64,000 bases of DNA from Liolophura sinensis (Eukaryota; Mollusca; Polyplacophora; Chitonida; Chitonidae), in assembly GCF_032854445.1 (NCBI RefSeq), contig NC_088304.1, positions 1,240,001 through 1,304,000 on the forward strand, read 5' to 3'. The notes beneath the pieces were generated by a model that saw only the letters and a program-made list of their open reading frames with translations, was not told where the DNA came from and did no database searches. Position 1 is the first letter of the stretch, and every line of letters begins with the position of its first letter. Both the position numbers and the translations under genes were made by a program. Below are positions 1-12,403 of this stretch, piece by piece.

Positions 1-3000
1 AAGTCGTACAGAGTGGTTTACTGATTCATGCTATCTTTTACTGAGGAGATCCAGTGGTCTCTGCCTGCCAGAAAGTCGTACAGAACGGTTTACTGATTCA
101 TGCTATCTTTTACTGAGGAGATCAAGTGGTCTCTGCCTGCCAGAAAGTCGTACAGAATGGTTTAGTGATTCATGCTATCTTTTACTGAGGAGATCAAGTG
201 GTCTCTGCCTGCCAGAAAGTCATACAGAATGGTTTAGTGATTCATGCTATCTTTTACTGAGGAGATCAAGTGGTCTCTGCCTACCAGAAAGTCATACAGA
301 ATGGTTTAGTGATTCATGCTATCTTTTACTGAGGAGATCCAGTGGTGTCTGCCTGCCAGAAAGTCGTACAGAATGGTTTAGTGATTCATGCTATCTTTTA
401 CTAAGGAGATCAAGTGGTCTCTGCCTGCCAGAAAGTCGTACAGAATGGTTTAGTGATTCATGCTATCTTTTACTGAGGAGATCCACTGGTTTCTGCCTGC
501 CAGAAAGTCATACAGAATGGTTTACTGATTCATGCTATCTTTTACTGAGGAGATCAAGTGGTCTCTGCCTGCCAGAAAGTCATACAGAATGGTTTAGTGA
601 TTCATGCTATCTTTTACTGAGGAGATCAAGTGGTCTCTGCCTACCAGAAAGTCATACAGAATGGTTTAGTGATTCATGCTATCTTTTACTGAGGAGATCC
701 AGTGGTGTCTGCCTGCCAGAAAGTCGTACAGAATGGTTTAGTGATTCATGCTATCTTTTACTAAGGAGATCAAGTGGTCTCTGCCTGCCAGAAAGTCGTA
801 CAGAATGGTTTAGTGATTCATGCTATCTTTTACTGAGGAGATCAAGTGGTCTCTGCCTGCCAGAAAGTCATACAGAATGGTTTAGTGATTCATGCTATCT
901 TTTACTAAGGAGATCAAGTGGTCTCTGCCTGCCAGAAAGTCATACAGAATGGTTTACTGATTCATGCTATCTTTTACTGAGGAGATCCACTGGTTTCTGC
1001 CTGCCAGAAAGTCATACAGAATGGTTTAGTGATTCATGCTATCTTTTACTGAGGAGATCAAGTGGTCTCTGCCTGCCAGAAAGTCATACAGAATGGTTTA
1101 GTGATTCATGCTATCTTTTACTAAGGAGATCAAGTGGTCTCTGCCTGCCAGAAAGTCATACAGAATGGTTTAGTGATTCATGCTATCTTTTACTGAGGAG
1201 ATCCAGTGGTCTCTGCCTACCAGAAAGTCGTACAGAATGGTTTAGTGATTCATGCTATCTTTTACTGAGGAGATCCAGTGGTCTCTGCCTGCCAGAAAGT
1301 CGTACAGAATGGTTTAGTGATTCATGCTATCTTTTACTGAGGAGCTCCAGTGGTCTCTGCCTGCCGGAAAGTCATACAGAATGGTTTAGTGATTCATGCT
1401 ATCTTTTACTGAGGAGATCCAGTGGTCTCTGCCTGCCAGAAAGTCGTGCAGAATGGTTTAGTGATTCATGCTATCTTTTACTGAGGAGATCCAGTGGTCT
1501 CTGCCTGCCAGAAAGTCGTGCAGAATGGTTTGGTGATTCATGGTATCTTTTACTGAGGAGATCCAGTGGTCTCTGCCTGCCAGAAAGTCATACAGAATGG
1601 TTTAGTGATTCATGGTATCTTTTACTGAGGAGATCCAGTGGTCTCTGCCTGCCAGAAAGTCGTACAGAATGGTTTAGTGATTCATGGTATCTTTTACTGA
1701 GGAGATCCAGTGGTCTCTGCCTGCCAGAAAGTCGTACAGAATGGTTTAGTGATTCATGGTATCTTTTACTGAGGAGATCCAGTGGTCTCTGCCTGCCAGA
1801 AAGTCATACAGAATGGTTTAGTGATTCATGGTATCTTTTACTGAGGAGATCCAGTGGTCTCTGCCTGCCAGAAAGTCGTACAGAATGGTTTAGTGATTCA
1901 TGCTATCTTTTACTGAGGAGATCCAGTGGTCTCTGCCTGCCAGAAAGTCGTACAGAATGGTTTAGTGATTCATGCTATCTTTTACTGAGGAGATCCAGTG
2001 GTCTCTGCCTGCCAGAAAGTCGTACAGAATGGTTTAGTGATTCATGCTATCTTTTACTAAGGAGATCCAGTGGTCTCTGCCTGCCAGAAAGTCGTACAGA
2101 ATGGTTTACTGATTCATGCTATCTTTTACTGAGGAGATCAAGTGGTCTCTGCCTGCCAGAAAGTCGTACAGAATGGTTTAGTGATTCATGCTATCTTTTA
2201 CTGAGGAGATCCAGTGGTCTCTGCCTGCCAGAAAGTCGTACAGAATGGTTTAGTGATTCATGCTATCTTTTACTGAGGAGATCAAGTGGTCTCTGCCTGC
2301 CAGAAAGTTGTACAGAATGGTTTACTGATTCATGCTATCTTTTACTAAGGAGATCCAGTGGTCTCTGCCTGCCAGAAAGTCGTACAGAATGGTTTACTGA
2401 TTCATGCTATCTTTTACTGAGGAGATCCAGTGATCTCTGCCTGCCAGAAAGTCGTACAGAATGGTTTAGTGATTCATGCTATCTTTTACTGAGGAGATCC
2501 AGTGGTCTCTGCCTGCCAGAAAGTCATACAGAATGGTTTACTGATTCATGCTATCTTTTACTCAGGAGATCCAGTGGTCTCTGCCTGCCAGAAAGTCGTA
2601 CAGAATGGTTTAGTGATTCATGCTATCTTTTACTGAGGAGATCCAGTGGTCTCTGCCTGCCAGAAAGTCGTACAGAATGGTTTACTGATTCATGCTATCT
2701 TTTACTGAGGAGATCCAGTGGTCTCTGCCTGCCAGAAAGTCGTACAGAATGGTTTAGTGATTCATGCTATCTTTTACTGAGGAGATCCAGTGGTCTCTGC
2801 CTGCCAGAAAGTCATACAGAATGGTTTAGTGATTCATGCTATCTTTTACTGAGGAGATCCAGTGGTCTCTGCCTGCCAGAAAGTCGTGCAGAATGGTTTA
2901 CTGATTCATGCTATCTTTTACTGAGGAGGTCAAGTGGTCTCTGCCTAATGGTTTAGTGATTCATGGTATCTTTTACTGAGGAGATCAAGTGGTCTCTGCC

Positions 3001-6000
3001 TGCCAGAAAGTCGTGCAGAATGGTTTAGTGATTCATGCTATCTTTTACTGAGAGATCCAGTGGTCTCTGCCTGCCAGAAAGTCATACAGAATGGTTTAGT
3101 GATTCATGCTATCTTTTACTGAGGAGATCAAGTGGTCTCTGCCTGCCAGAAAGTCATACAGAATGGTTTAGTGATTCATGCTATCTTTTACTGAGGAGAT
3201 CAAGTGGTCTCTGCCTGCCAGAAAGTCGTACAGAATGGTTTAGTGATTCATGCTATCTTTTACTGAGGAGATCAAGTGGTCTCTGCCTGCCAGAAAGTCA
3301 AACAGAATGGTTTAGTGATTCATGCTATCTTTTACTGAGGAGATCCACTGGTTTCTGCCTGCCAGAAAGTCATACAGAATGGTTTAGTGATTCATGCTAT
3401 CTTTTTCTGAGGAGATCCAGTGGTCTCTGCCTGCCAGAAAGTCGTACAGAATGGTTTAGTGATTCATGCTATCTTTTACTGAGGAGATCCAGTGGTCTCT
3501 GCCTGCCAGAAAGTCGTACAGAATGGTTTAGTGATTCATGCTATCTTTTACTGAGGAGATCCAGTGGTCTCTGCCTGCCAGAAAGTCGTACAGAACGGTT
3601 AACTGATTCATGCTATCTTTTACTGAGGAGATCCACTGGTTTCTGCCTGCCAGAAAGTCGTGCAGAATGGTTTACTGATTCATGCTATCTTTTACTGAGA
3701 GATCCAGTGGTCTCTGCCTGCCAGAAAGTCATACAGAATGGTTTAGTGATTCATGGTATCTTTTACTGAGGAGATCAAGTGGTCTCTGCCTGCCAGAAAG
3801 TCGTGCAGAATGGTTTAGTGATTCATGCTATCTTTTACTGAGAGATCCAGTGGTCTCTGCCTGCCAGAAAGTCATACAGAATGGTTTAGTGATTCATGCT
3901 ATCTTTTACTGAGGAGATCCAGTGGTCTCTGCCTGCCAGAAAGTCATACAGAATGGTTTAGTGATTCATGCTATCTTTTACTGAGGAGATCAAGTGGTCT
4001 CTGCCTGCCAGAAAGTCGTACAGAATGGTTTAGTGATTCATGCTATCTTTTACTGAGGAGATAAAGTGGTCTCTGCCTGCCAGAAAGTCGTACAGAATGG
4101 TTTAGTGATTCATGCTATCTTTTACTGAGGAGATCCACTGGTTTCTGCCTGCCAGAAAGTCATACAGAATGGTTTAGTGATTCATGCTATCTTTTTCTGA
4201 GGAGATCCAGTGGTCTCTGCCTGCCAGAAAGTCGTACAGAATGGTTTAGTGATTCATGCTATCTTTTACTGAGGAGATCCAGTGGTCTCTGCCTGCCAGA
4301 AAGTCGTACAGGATGGTTTAGTGATTCATGCTATCTTTTACTGAGGAGATCCAGTGGTCTCTGCCTGCCAGAAAGTCGTACAGAACGGTTAACTGATTCA
4401 TGCTATCTTTTACTGAGGAGATCCACTGGTTTCTGCCTGCCAGAAAGTCGTGCAGAATGGTTTACTGATTCATGCTATCTTTTACTGAGGAGATCCAGTG
4501 GTGTCTGGCTGCCAGAAAGTCGTACAGAATGGTTTAATGATTCATGCTATCTTTTACTAAGGAGATCAAGTGGTCTCTGCCTACCGAAATGTCGTACAGA
4601 ACGGTTTACTGATTCATGGTATCTTTTACTGAGGAGATCCACTGGTTTCTGCCTGCCAGAAAGTCATACAGAATGGTTTAGTGATTCATGCTATCTTTTA
4701 CTGAGGAGATCCAGTGGTCTCTGCCTGCCAGAAAGTCATACAGAATGGTTTAGTGATTCATGCTATCTTTTACTGAGGAGATCCAGTGGTCTCTGCCTGC
4801 CAGAAAGTCGTACAGAGTGGTTTAGTGATTCATGCTATCTTTTACTGAGGAGATCCAGTGGTCTCTGCATGCCAGAAAGTCGTACAGAGTGGTTTAGTGA
4901 TTCATGCTATCTTTTACTGAGGAGATCAAGTGGTCTCTGCCTGCTGGAATGTCGTACAGAATGGTTTACTGATTCATGCTATCTTTTACTGAGGAGATCC
5001 ACTGGTTTCTGCCTGCCAGAAGGTCATACAGAATGGTTTAGTGATTCATGCTATCTTTTACTGAGGAGATCAAGTGGTCTCTGCCTGCCAGAAAGTTGTA
5101 CAGAATGGTTTAGTGATTCATGCTATCTTTTACTCTTTAGATCAAGTGGTCTCTGCCTGCCAGAAAGTTGTACAGAATGGTTTACTGATTCATGCTATCT
5201 TTTACTGAGGAGATCAAGTGGTCTCTGCCTGCCAGAAAGTCGTACAGAATGGTTTACTGATTCATGGTATCTTCTACTGAGGAGATCCACTGGTTTCTGC
5301 CTGCCAGAAAGTCATACAGAATGGTTTACTGATTCATGCTATCTTTTACTGAGGAGATCAAGTGGTCTCTGCCTGCCAGAAAGTCATACAGAATGGTTTA
5401 GTGATTCATGCTATCTTTCACTGAGGAGATCAAGTGGTCTCTGCCTGCCGGAATGTCGTACAGAGTGGTTTAGTGATTCATGGTATCTTTTACTAAGGAG
5501 ATCCAGTGGTCTCTGCCTGCCAGAAAGTCGTACAGAATGGTTTAGTGATTCATGCTATCTTTTACTGAGGAGATCCAGTGGTCTCTGCCTGCCAGAAAGT
5601 CGTACAGAATGGTTTAGTGATTCATGCTATCTTTTACTGAGGAGATCCAGTTGTCTCTGCCTGCCAGAAAGTCGTACAGAATGGTTTAGTGATTCATGCT
5701 ATCTTTTACTGAGGAGATCCAGTGGTCTCTGTCTGCCAGAAAGTCGTACAGAATGGTTTAGTGATTCATGCTATCTTTTACTGAGGAGATCCAGTGGTCT
5801 CTGCCTGCCAGAAAGTCGTACAGAATGGTTTAGTGATTCATGCTATCTTTTACTGAGGAGATCAAGTGGTCTCTGCCTGCCAGAAAGTCATACAGAATGG
5901 TTTAGTGATTCATGCTATCTTTTACTGAGGAGATCCAGTGGTCTCTGCCTGCCAGAAAGTCATACAGAATGGTTTAGTGATTCATGCTATCTTTTACTGA

Positions 6001-9000
6001 GGAGATCCAGTGGTCTCTGCCTGCCAGAAAGTCGTACAGAATGGTTTACTGATTCATGCTATCTTTTACTGAGGAGATCCAGTGGTCTCTGCCTGCCAGA
6101 AAGTCATACAGAATGGTTTAGTGATTCATGGTATCTTTTACTGAGGAGATCCAGTGGTCTCTGCCTGCCAGAAAGTCGTACAGAATGGTTTAGTGATTCA
6201 TGCTATCTTTTACTGAGGAGATCCAGTGGTCTCTGCCTGCCAGAAAGTCGTACAGAATGGTTTAGTGATTCATGCTATCTTTTACTGAGAGATCCAGTGG
6301 TCTCTGCCTGCCAGAAAGTCGTACAGAATGGTTTAGCGATTCATGCTATCTTTTACTGAGGAGATCAAGTGGTCTCTGCCTGCCAGAAAGTCGTACAGAA
6401 CGGTTTACTGATTCATGCTATCTTTTACTCAGGAGATCCAGTGGTCTCTGCCTGCCAGAAAGTCATACAGAAGGGTTTAGTGATTCATGGTATCTTTTAC
6501 TGAGGAGATCCAGTGGTCTCTGCCTGCCAGAAAGTCGTACAGAATGGTTTAGTGATTCATGGTATCTTTTACTGAGGAGATCCAGTGGTCTCTGCCTGCC
6601 AGAAAGTCGTACAGAATGGTTTAGTGATTCATGGTATCTTTTACTGAGGAGATCCAGTGGTCTCTGCCTGCCAGAAAGTCGTACAGAATGGTTTAGTGAT
6701 TCATGCTATCTTTTACTGAGGAGATCCAGTGGTCTCTGCCTGCCAGAAAGTCGTACAGAATGGTTTAGTGATTCATGCTATCTTTTACTGAGGAGCTCCA
6801 GTGGTCTCTGCCTGCCAGAAAGTCATACAGAATGGTTTAGTGATTCATGCTATCTTTTACTGAGGAGATCCAGTGGTCTCTGCCTGCCAGAAAGTCGTAC
6901 AGAATGGTTTAGTGATTCATGGTATCTTTTACTGAGGAGATCCAGTGGTCTCTGCCTGCCAGAAAGTCATACAGAATGGTTTAGTGATTCATGGTATCTT
7001 TTACTGAGGAGATCCAGTGGTCTCTGCCTGCCAGAAAGTCGTACAGAATGGTTTACTGATTCATGCTATCTTTTACTGAGGAGATCCAGTGGTCTCTGCC
7101 TGCCAGAAAGTCGTACAGAATGGTTTACTGATTCATGCTATCTTTTACTGAGGAGATCCAGTGGTCTCTGCCTGCCAGAAAGTCGTACAGAATGGTTTAC
7201 TGATTCATGCTATCTTTTACTGAGGAGATCCAGTGGTCTCTGCCTGCCAGAAAGTCGTACAGAATGGTTTAGTGATTCATGCTATCTTTTACTGAGGAGA
7301 TCAAGTGGTCTCTGCCTGCCAGAAAGTCGTACAGAATGGTTTACTGATTCATGCTATCTTTTACTGAGGAGATCCAGTGATCTCTGCCTGCCAGAAAGTC
7401 GTACAGAATGGTTTAGTGATTCATGCTGTCTTTTACTCAGGAGATCCAGTGGTCTCTGCCTGCCAGAAAGTCATACAGAATGGTTTAGTGATTCATGCTA
7501 TCTTTTACTGAGGAGATCCAGTGGTCTCTGCCTGCCAGAAAGTCGTACAGAATGGTTTAGTGATTCATGCTATCTTTTACTGAGGAGATCCAGTGGTCTC
7601 TGCCTGCCAGAAAGTCGTACAGAATGGTTTAGTGATTCATGCTATCTTTTACTGAGGAGATCCAGTGGTCTCTGCCTGCCAGAAAGTCATACAGAATGGT
7701 TTAGTGATTCATGCTATCTTTTACTGAGGAGATCCAGTGGTCTCTGCCTGCCAGAAAGTCGTGCAGAATGGTTTACTGATTCATGCTATCTTTTACTGAG
7801 GAGATCAAGTGGTCTCTGCCTGCCAGAAAGTCATACAGAATGGTTTAGTGATTCATGGTATCTTTTACTGAGGAGATCAAGTGGTCTCTGCCTGCCAGAA
7901 AGTCGTGCAGAATGGTTTAGTGATTCATGCTATCTTTTACTGAGAGATCCAGTGGTCTCTGCCTGGCAGAAAGTCATACAGAATGGTTTAGTGATTCATG
8001 CTATCTTTTACTCAGGAGATCCAGTGGTCTCTGCCTGCCAGAAAGTCATACAGAATTGTTTAGTAATTCATGCTATCTTTTACTGAGGAGATCAAGTGGT
8101 CTCTGCCTGCCAGAAAGTCATACAGAACGGTTTACTGATTCATGCTATCTTTTACTGAGGAGATCCAGTGGTCTCTGCCTACCAGAAAGTCGTACAGAAT
8201 GGTTTACTGATTCATGCTATCTTTTACTGAGGAGATCCAGTGGTCTCTGCCTGCCAGAAAGTCATACAGAATGGTTTAGTGATTCATGCTATCTTTTACT
8301 GAGGAGATCAAGTGGTCTCTGCCTACCGAAATGTCGTACAGAACGGTTTACTGATTCATGCTATCTTTTACTGAGGAGATCCACTGGTTTCTGCCTGCCA
8401 GAAAGTCATACAGAATGGTTTAGTGATTCATGCTATCTTTTACTGAGGAGATCCACTGGTTTCTGCCTGCCAGAAAGTCGTACAGAATGGTTTAGTGATT
8501 CATGCTATCTTTTACTGAGGAGATCCAGTGGTGTCTGCCTGCCAGAAAGTCGTACAGAATGGTTTACTGATTCATGCTATCTTTTACTAAGGAGATCAAG
8601 TGGTCTCTGCCTACTGAAATGTCGTACAGAACGGTTTACTGATTCATGCTATCTTTTACTGAGGAGATCCACTGGTTTCTGCCTGCCAGAAAGTCATACA
8701 GAATGGTTTAGTGATTTATGCTATCTTTTACTGAGGAAATCCAGTGGTCTCTGCCTGCCAGAAAGTCATACAGAATGGTTTAGTGATTCATGCTATCTTT
8801 TACTGAGGAGATCCAGTGGTCTCTGCCTGCCAGAAAGTCGTACAGAGTGGTTTAGTGATTCATGCTATCTTTTACTGAGGAGATCCAGTGGTCTCTGCCT
8901 GCCAGAAAGTCGTACAGAGTGGTTTAGTGATTCATGCTATCTTTTACTGAGGAGATCAAGTGGTCTCTGCCTGCCGGAATGTCGTACAGAATGGTTTACT

Positions 9001-11960
9001 GATTCATGGTATCTTTTACTGTGGAGATCCACTGGTTTCTGCCTGCCAGAAGGTCATACAGAATGGTTTAGTGATTCATGCTATCTTTTACTGAGGAGAT
9101 CAAGTGGTCTCTGCCTGCCAGAAAGTTGTACAGAATGGTTTAGTGATTCATGCTATCTTTTACTCTTTAGATCAAGTGGTCTCTGCCTGCCAGAAAGTTG
9201 TACAGAATGGTTTACTGATTCATGCTATCTTTTACTGAGGAGATCAAGTGGTCTCTGCCTGCCAGAAAGTCGTACAGAATGGTTTACTGATTCATGGTAT
9301 CTTTTACCGAGGAGATCCACTGGTTTCTGCCTGCCAGAAAGTCATACAGAATGGTTTACTGATTCATGGTATCTTTTACTGAGGAGATCAAGTGGTCTCT
9401 GCCTGCCAGAAAGTCATACAGAATGGTTTAGTGATTCATGCTATCTTTCACTGAGGAGATCCAGTGGTCTCTGCCTGCCGGAATGTCGTACAGAGTGGTT
9501 TAGTGATTCATGGTATCTTTTACTAAGGAGATCCAGTGGTCTCTGCCTGCCAGAAGATCGTACAGAATGGTTTAGTGATTCATGCTATCTTTTACTGAGG
9601 AGATCAAGTGGTCTCCGCCTGCCAGAAAGTCGTACAGAACAGTTTACTGATTCATGCTATCTTTTACTAAGGAGATCAAGTGGTCTCCGCCTGCCAGAAA
9701 GTCGTACAGAACAGTTTACTGATTCATGGTATCTTTTACTGAGGAGATCAAGTGGTCTCTGCCTGCCAGAAAGTCATACAGAACAGTTTACTGATTCATG
9801 CTATCTTTTACTGAGGAGATCAAGTGGTCTCTGCCTGCCAGAAAGTCATACAGAACGCTTTACTGATTCATGCTATCTTTTACTGAGGAGATCAAGTGGT
9901 CTCTGCCTGCCAGAAAGTCGTACAGAACGGTTTACTGATTCATGCTATCTTTCACTGAGGAGATCAAGTGGTCTCTGCCTGCCGGAAAGCCGTACAGAAC
10001 GGTTTAGTGATTCATGCTATCTTTTACTAAGGAGATCAAGTGGTCTCTGCCTGCCAGAAAGCCGTACAGAACGGTTTACTGATTCATGCTATCTTTTACT
10101 GAGGAGATCAAGTGGTCTCTGCCTGCCGGAATGTCATACAGAACGGTTTAGTGATTCATGCTGTCTTTTACTAAGGAGATCCAGTGGTCTCCGCCTGCCA
10201 GAAAGTCGTACAGAATGGTTTACTGATTCATGCTATCTTTCACTGAGGAGATCAAGTGGTCTCTGCCTGCCAGAAAGTCGTACAGAATGGTTTACTGATT
10301 CATGCTATCTTTTACTGAGGAGATCAAGTGGTCTCTGCCTGCCAGAAAGTCGTACAGAATGGTTTACTGATTCATGGTATCTTTTACTGAGGAGATCCAG
10401 TGGTCTCTGCCTGCCAGAAAGTCGTACAGAGTGGTTTAGTGATTCATGCTATCTTTTACTGAGGAGATCAAGTGGTCTCTGCCTGCCAGAAAGTCGTACA
10501 GAATGGTTTAGTGATTCATGGTATCTTTTACTGAGGAGATCCAGTGGTCTCTGCCTGCCAGAAAGTCGTACAGAACAGTTTACTGATTCATGCTATCTTT
10601 TACTAAGGAGATCAAGTGGTCTCCGCCTGCAGGAATGTCGTACAGAGCGGTTTTAGTGATTCATGCTATCTTTTACTGAGGAGATCAAGTGGCCTCTGCC
10701 TGCCAGAAAGTCGTACAGAATGGTTTACTGATTCATGCTATCTTTCACTGAGGAGATCAAGTGGTCTCTGCCTTCCGGAATGTCGTACAGAATGGTTTAC
10801 TGATTCATGCTATCTTTTACTAAGGAGATTAAGTGGCCTCTGCCTGCCGGAATGTCGTACAGAATGGTTTAGTGATTCATGCTATCTTTTACTGAGGAGA
10901 TCAATTGGCCTCTGCCTGCCGGAATGTCGTACAGAACGGTTTACTGATTCATGCTATCTTTTACTGAGGAGATTAAGTGGTCTCTGCCTGCCGGAATGTC
11001 GTACAGAATGGTTTACTGATTCATGCTATCTTTTACTAAGGAGATTAAGTGGTCTCTGCCTGCCAGAAAGTCGTACAGAATGGTTTACTGATTCATGCTA
11101 TCTTTTACTGAGGAGATCAAGTGGTCTCTGCCTGCCAGAAAGTCGTACAGAATGGTTTACTGATTCATGCTATCTTTTACTGAGGAGATCAAGTGGTCTC
11201 TGCCTGCCGGAATGTCGTGCAGAATGGTTTACTGATTCATGCTATCTTTTACTGAGGAGATCAAGTGGTCTCTGCCTGCCAGAAAGTCGTACAGAATGGT
11301 TTACTGATTCATGCTATCTTTTACTAAGGAGATCAAGTGGTCTCCGCCTGCCGGAATGTCGTACAGAACGGTTTACTGATTCATGCTATCTTTTACTGAG
11401 GAGATTAAGTGGTCTCTGCCTGCCAGAAAGTCGTACAGAATGGTTTACTGATTCATGCTATCTTTTACTAAGGAGATCAAGTGGCCTCTGCCTGCCAGAA
11501 GGTCGTGCAGAATGGTTTACTGATTCATGCTATCTTTTACTCTGGAGATCAAGTGGTCTCTGCCTGCCGGAATGTCGTACAGAATGGTTTAGTGATTCAT
11601 GCTATCTTTTACTCAGGAGATCAAGTGGTCTCCGCCTGCCGGAATGTCGTGCAGAATGGTTTACTGATTCATGCTATGTTTTACTAAGGAGATCAAGTGG
11701 CCTCTGCCTGCCAGAAAGTCATACAGAATGGTTTACTGATTCATGCTATCTTTTACTAAGGAGATCAATTGGCCTCTGCCTGCCGGAATGTCGTACAGAA
11801 TGGTTTACTGATTCATGCTATCTTTTACTGAGGAGATCAAGTGGTCTCTGCCTGCCGGAATGTCGTGCAGAATGGTTTACTGATTCATGCTATCTTTTAC
11901 TAAGGAGATCAAGTGGTCTCTGCCTGCAGGAATGTCGTGCAGAATGGTTTACTGATTCAT
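1..11960. repeat. 72-bp satellite array, about 166 copies
   Basis: Head-to-tail units of 72 bp fill this stretch and run off the left edge. The unit carries the landmarks ctgcctgccagaaagtc and gattcatgctatcttttact. Units differ at a few recurrent sites: cgtac or catac, tttagtg or tttactg, atgctat or atggtat, and atccagtgg or atcaagtgg or atccactgg. Because 72 is a multiple of three, one plus-strand frame stays open for hundreds of codons. A one-base deletion (tgagagatcc for tgaggagatcc) recurs at about 3050, 3696, 3840, 6287 and 7942 and breaks that frame. Blocks are themselves duplicated: the rare variant tactctttagatc recurs 4,030 bp apart (about 5134 and 9164), and tctttttctgagg recurs 790 bp apart (about 3401 and 4191). 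The right end (about 10,600-11,960) is richer in the ggaatgtcg variant. No known satellite is recognised. Confidence 0.98.
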
Positions 11961-12284
11961 CCTTCCCTGCTCAAGATGTCCCCATTCCATCAGTTTGGTA
12001 TATTTACCCACTAACAAGTTTGAATGAACCTTTAGTTTGTCTTCTTCATTCTACACACAGAAAGTAATGTTGTATGATAGGGTTTAGTCAATAACCCAGC
12101 AGTTTTCAGTTTGACAGTAATGAAAAGCCTCATTAGCCACCACTGACACCACTGGCACCACTGCCATGCTAAAAGGATCTGAGGAAAAATATATTTGAAA
12201 TATATATATATATATATATATTATATGTGTGTGTGTATTAGCTCAAATAACTAATCAACAATTTTCTTCCCCCTCCGGCCACAG
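11961..12284 (+). other. pelota intron segment between satellite and exon
   Basis: Unique sequence between the 72-bp satellite and the first recognisable pelota exon. It holds a (TA)n(TG)n microsatellite at about 12,199-12,237 and ends in a pyrimidine-rich tract followed by the acceptor ccacag at 12,279-12,284. No exon is visible in it. Confidence 0.6.
12199..12237. repeat. TA/TG microsatellite
   Basis: About ten TA dinucleotides are followed by a short TG run, just upstream of the pelota exon acceptor. Confidence 0.9.
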
Positions 12285-12403
12285 GATCAGTTTAATGAGT
12301 ACATGTTCCAGCAGGCCATCAAGTTGGAGTACAAGATACTACTGGAGAACAAGTCCAATTTGTCCTGTCCATTCTTCATCGGGGTTCAAACATGCACTTA
12401 ACG
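12285..12403 (+). CDS. PELO: pelota exon a, two single-base deletions
   Basis: It opens in frame with DQFNEYMFQQAIKLEYKIL. The frame is lost after ENKS: one base is missing near 12,357 and another near 12,366, after which VHSSSGFKHALN reads in a different frame. The tandem copies immediately downstream keep the continuous version NKSEFVLLHS, which supports the view that two bases are missing here. The donor is gtgagt at 12,404. Confidence 0.85.

Noticed and set aside
3035-12067. Very long plus-strand open frames (up to about 900 codons) as a repeat-protein gene
   Set aside because: They follow from a 72-bp unit being a multiple of three. There is no start context, five one-base deletions break the frame, and unit differences are mostly amino-acid changing. 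The array runs into unique sequence with a chance stop.
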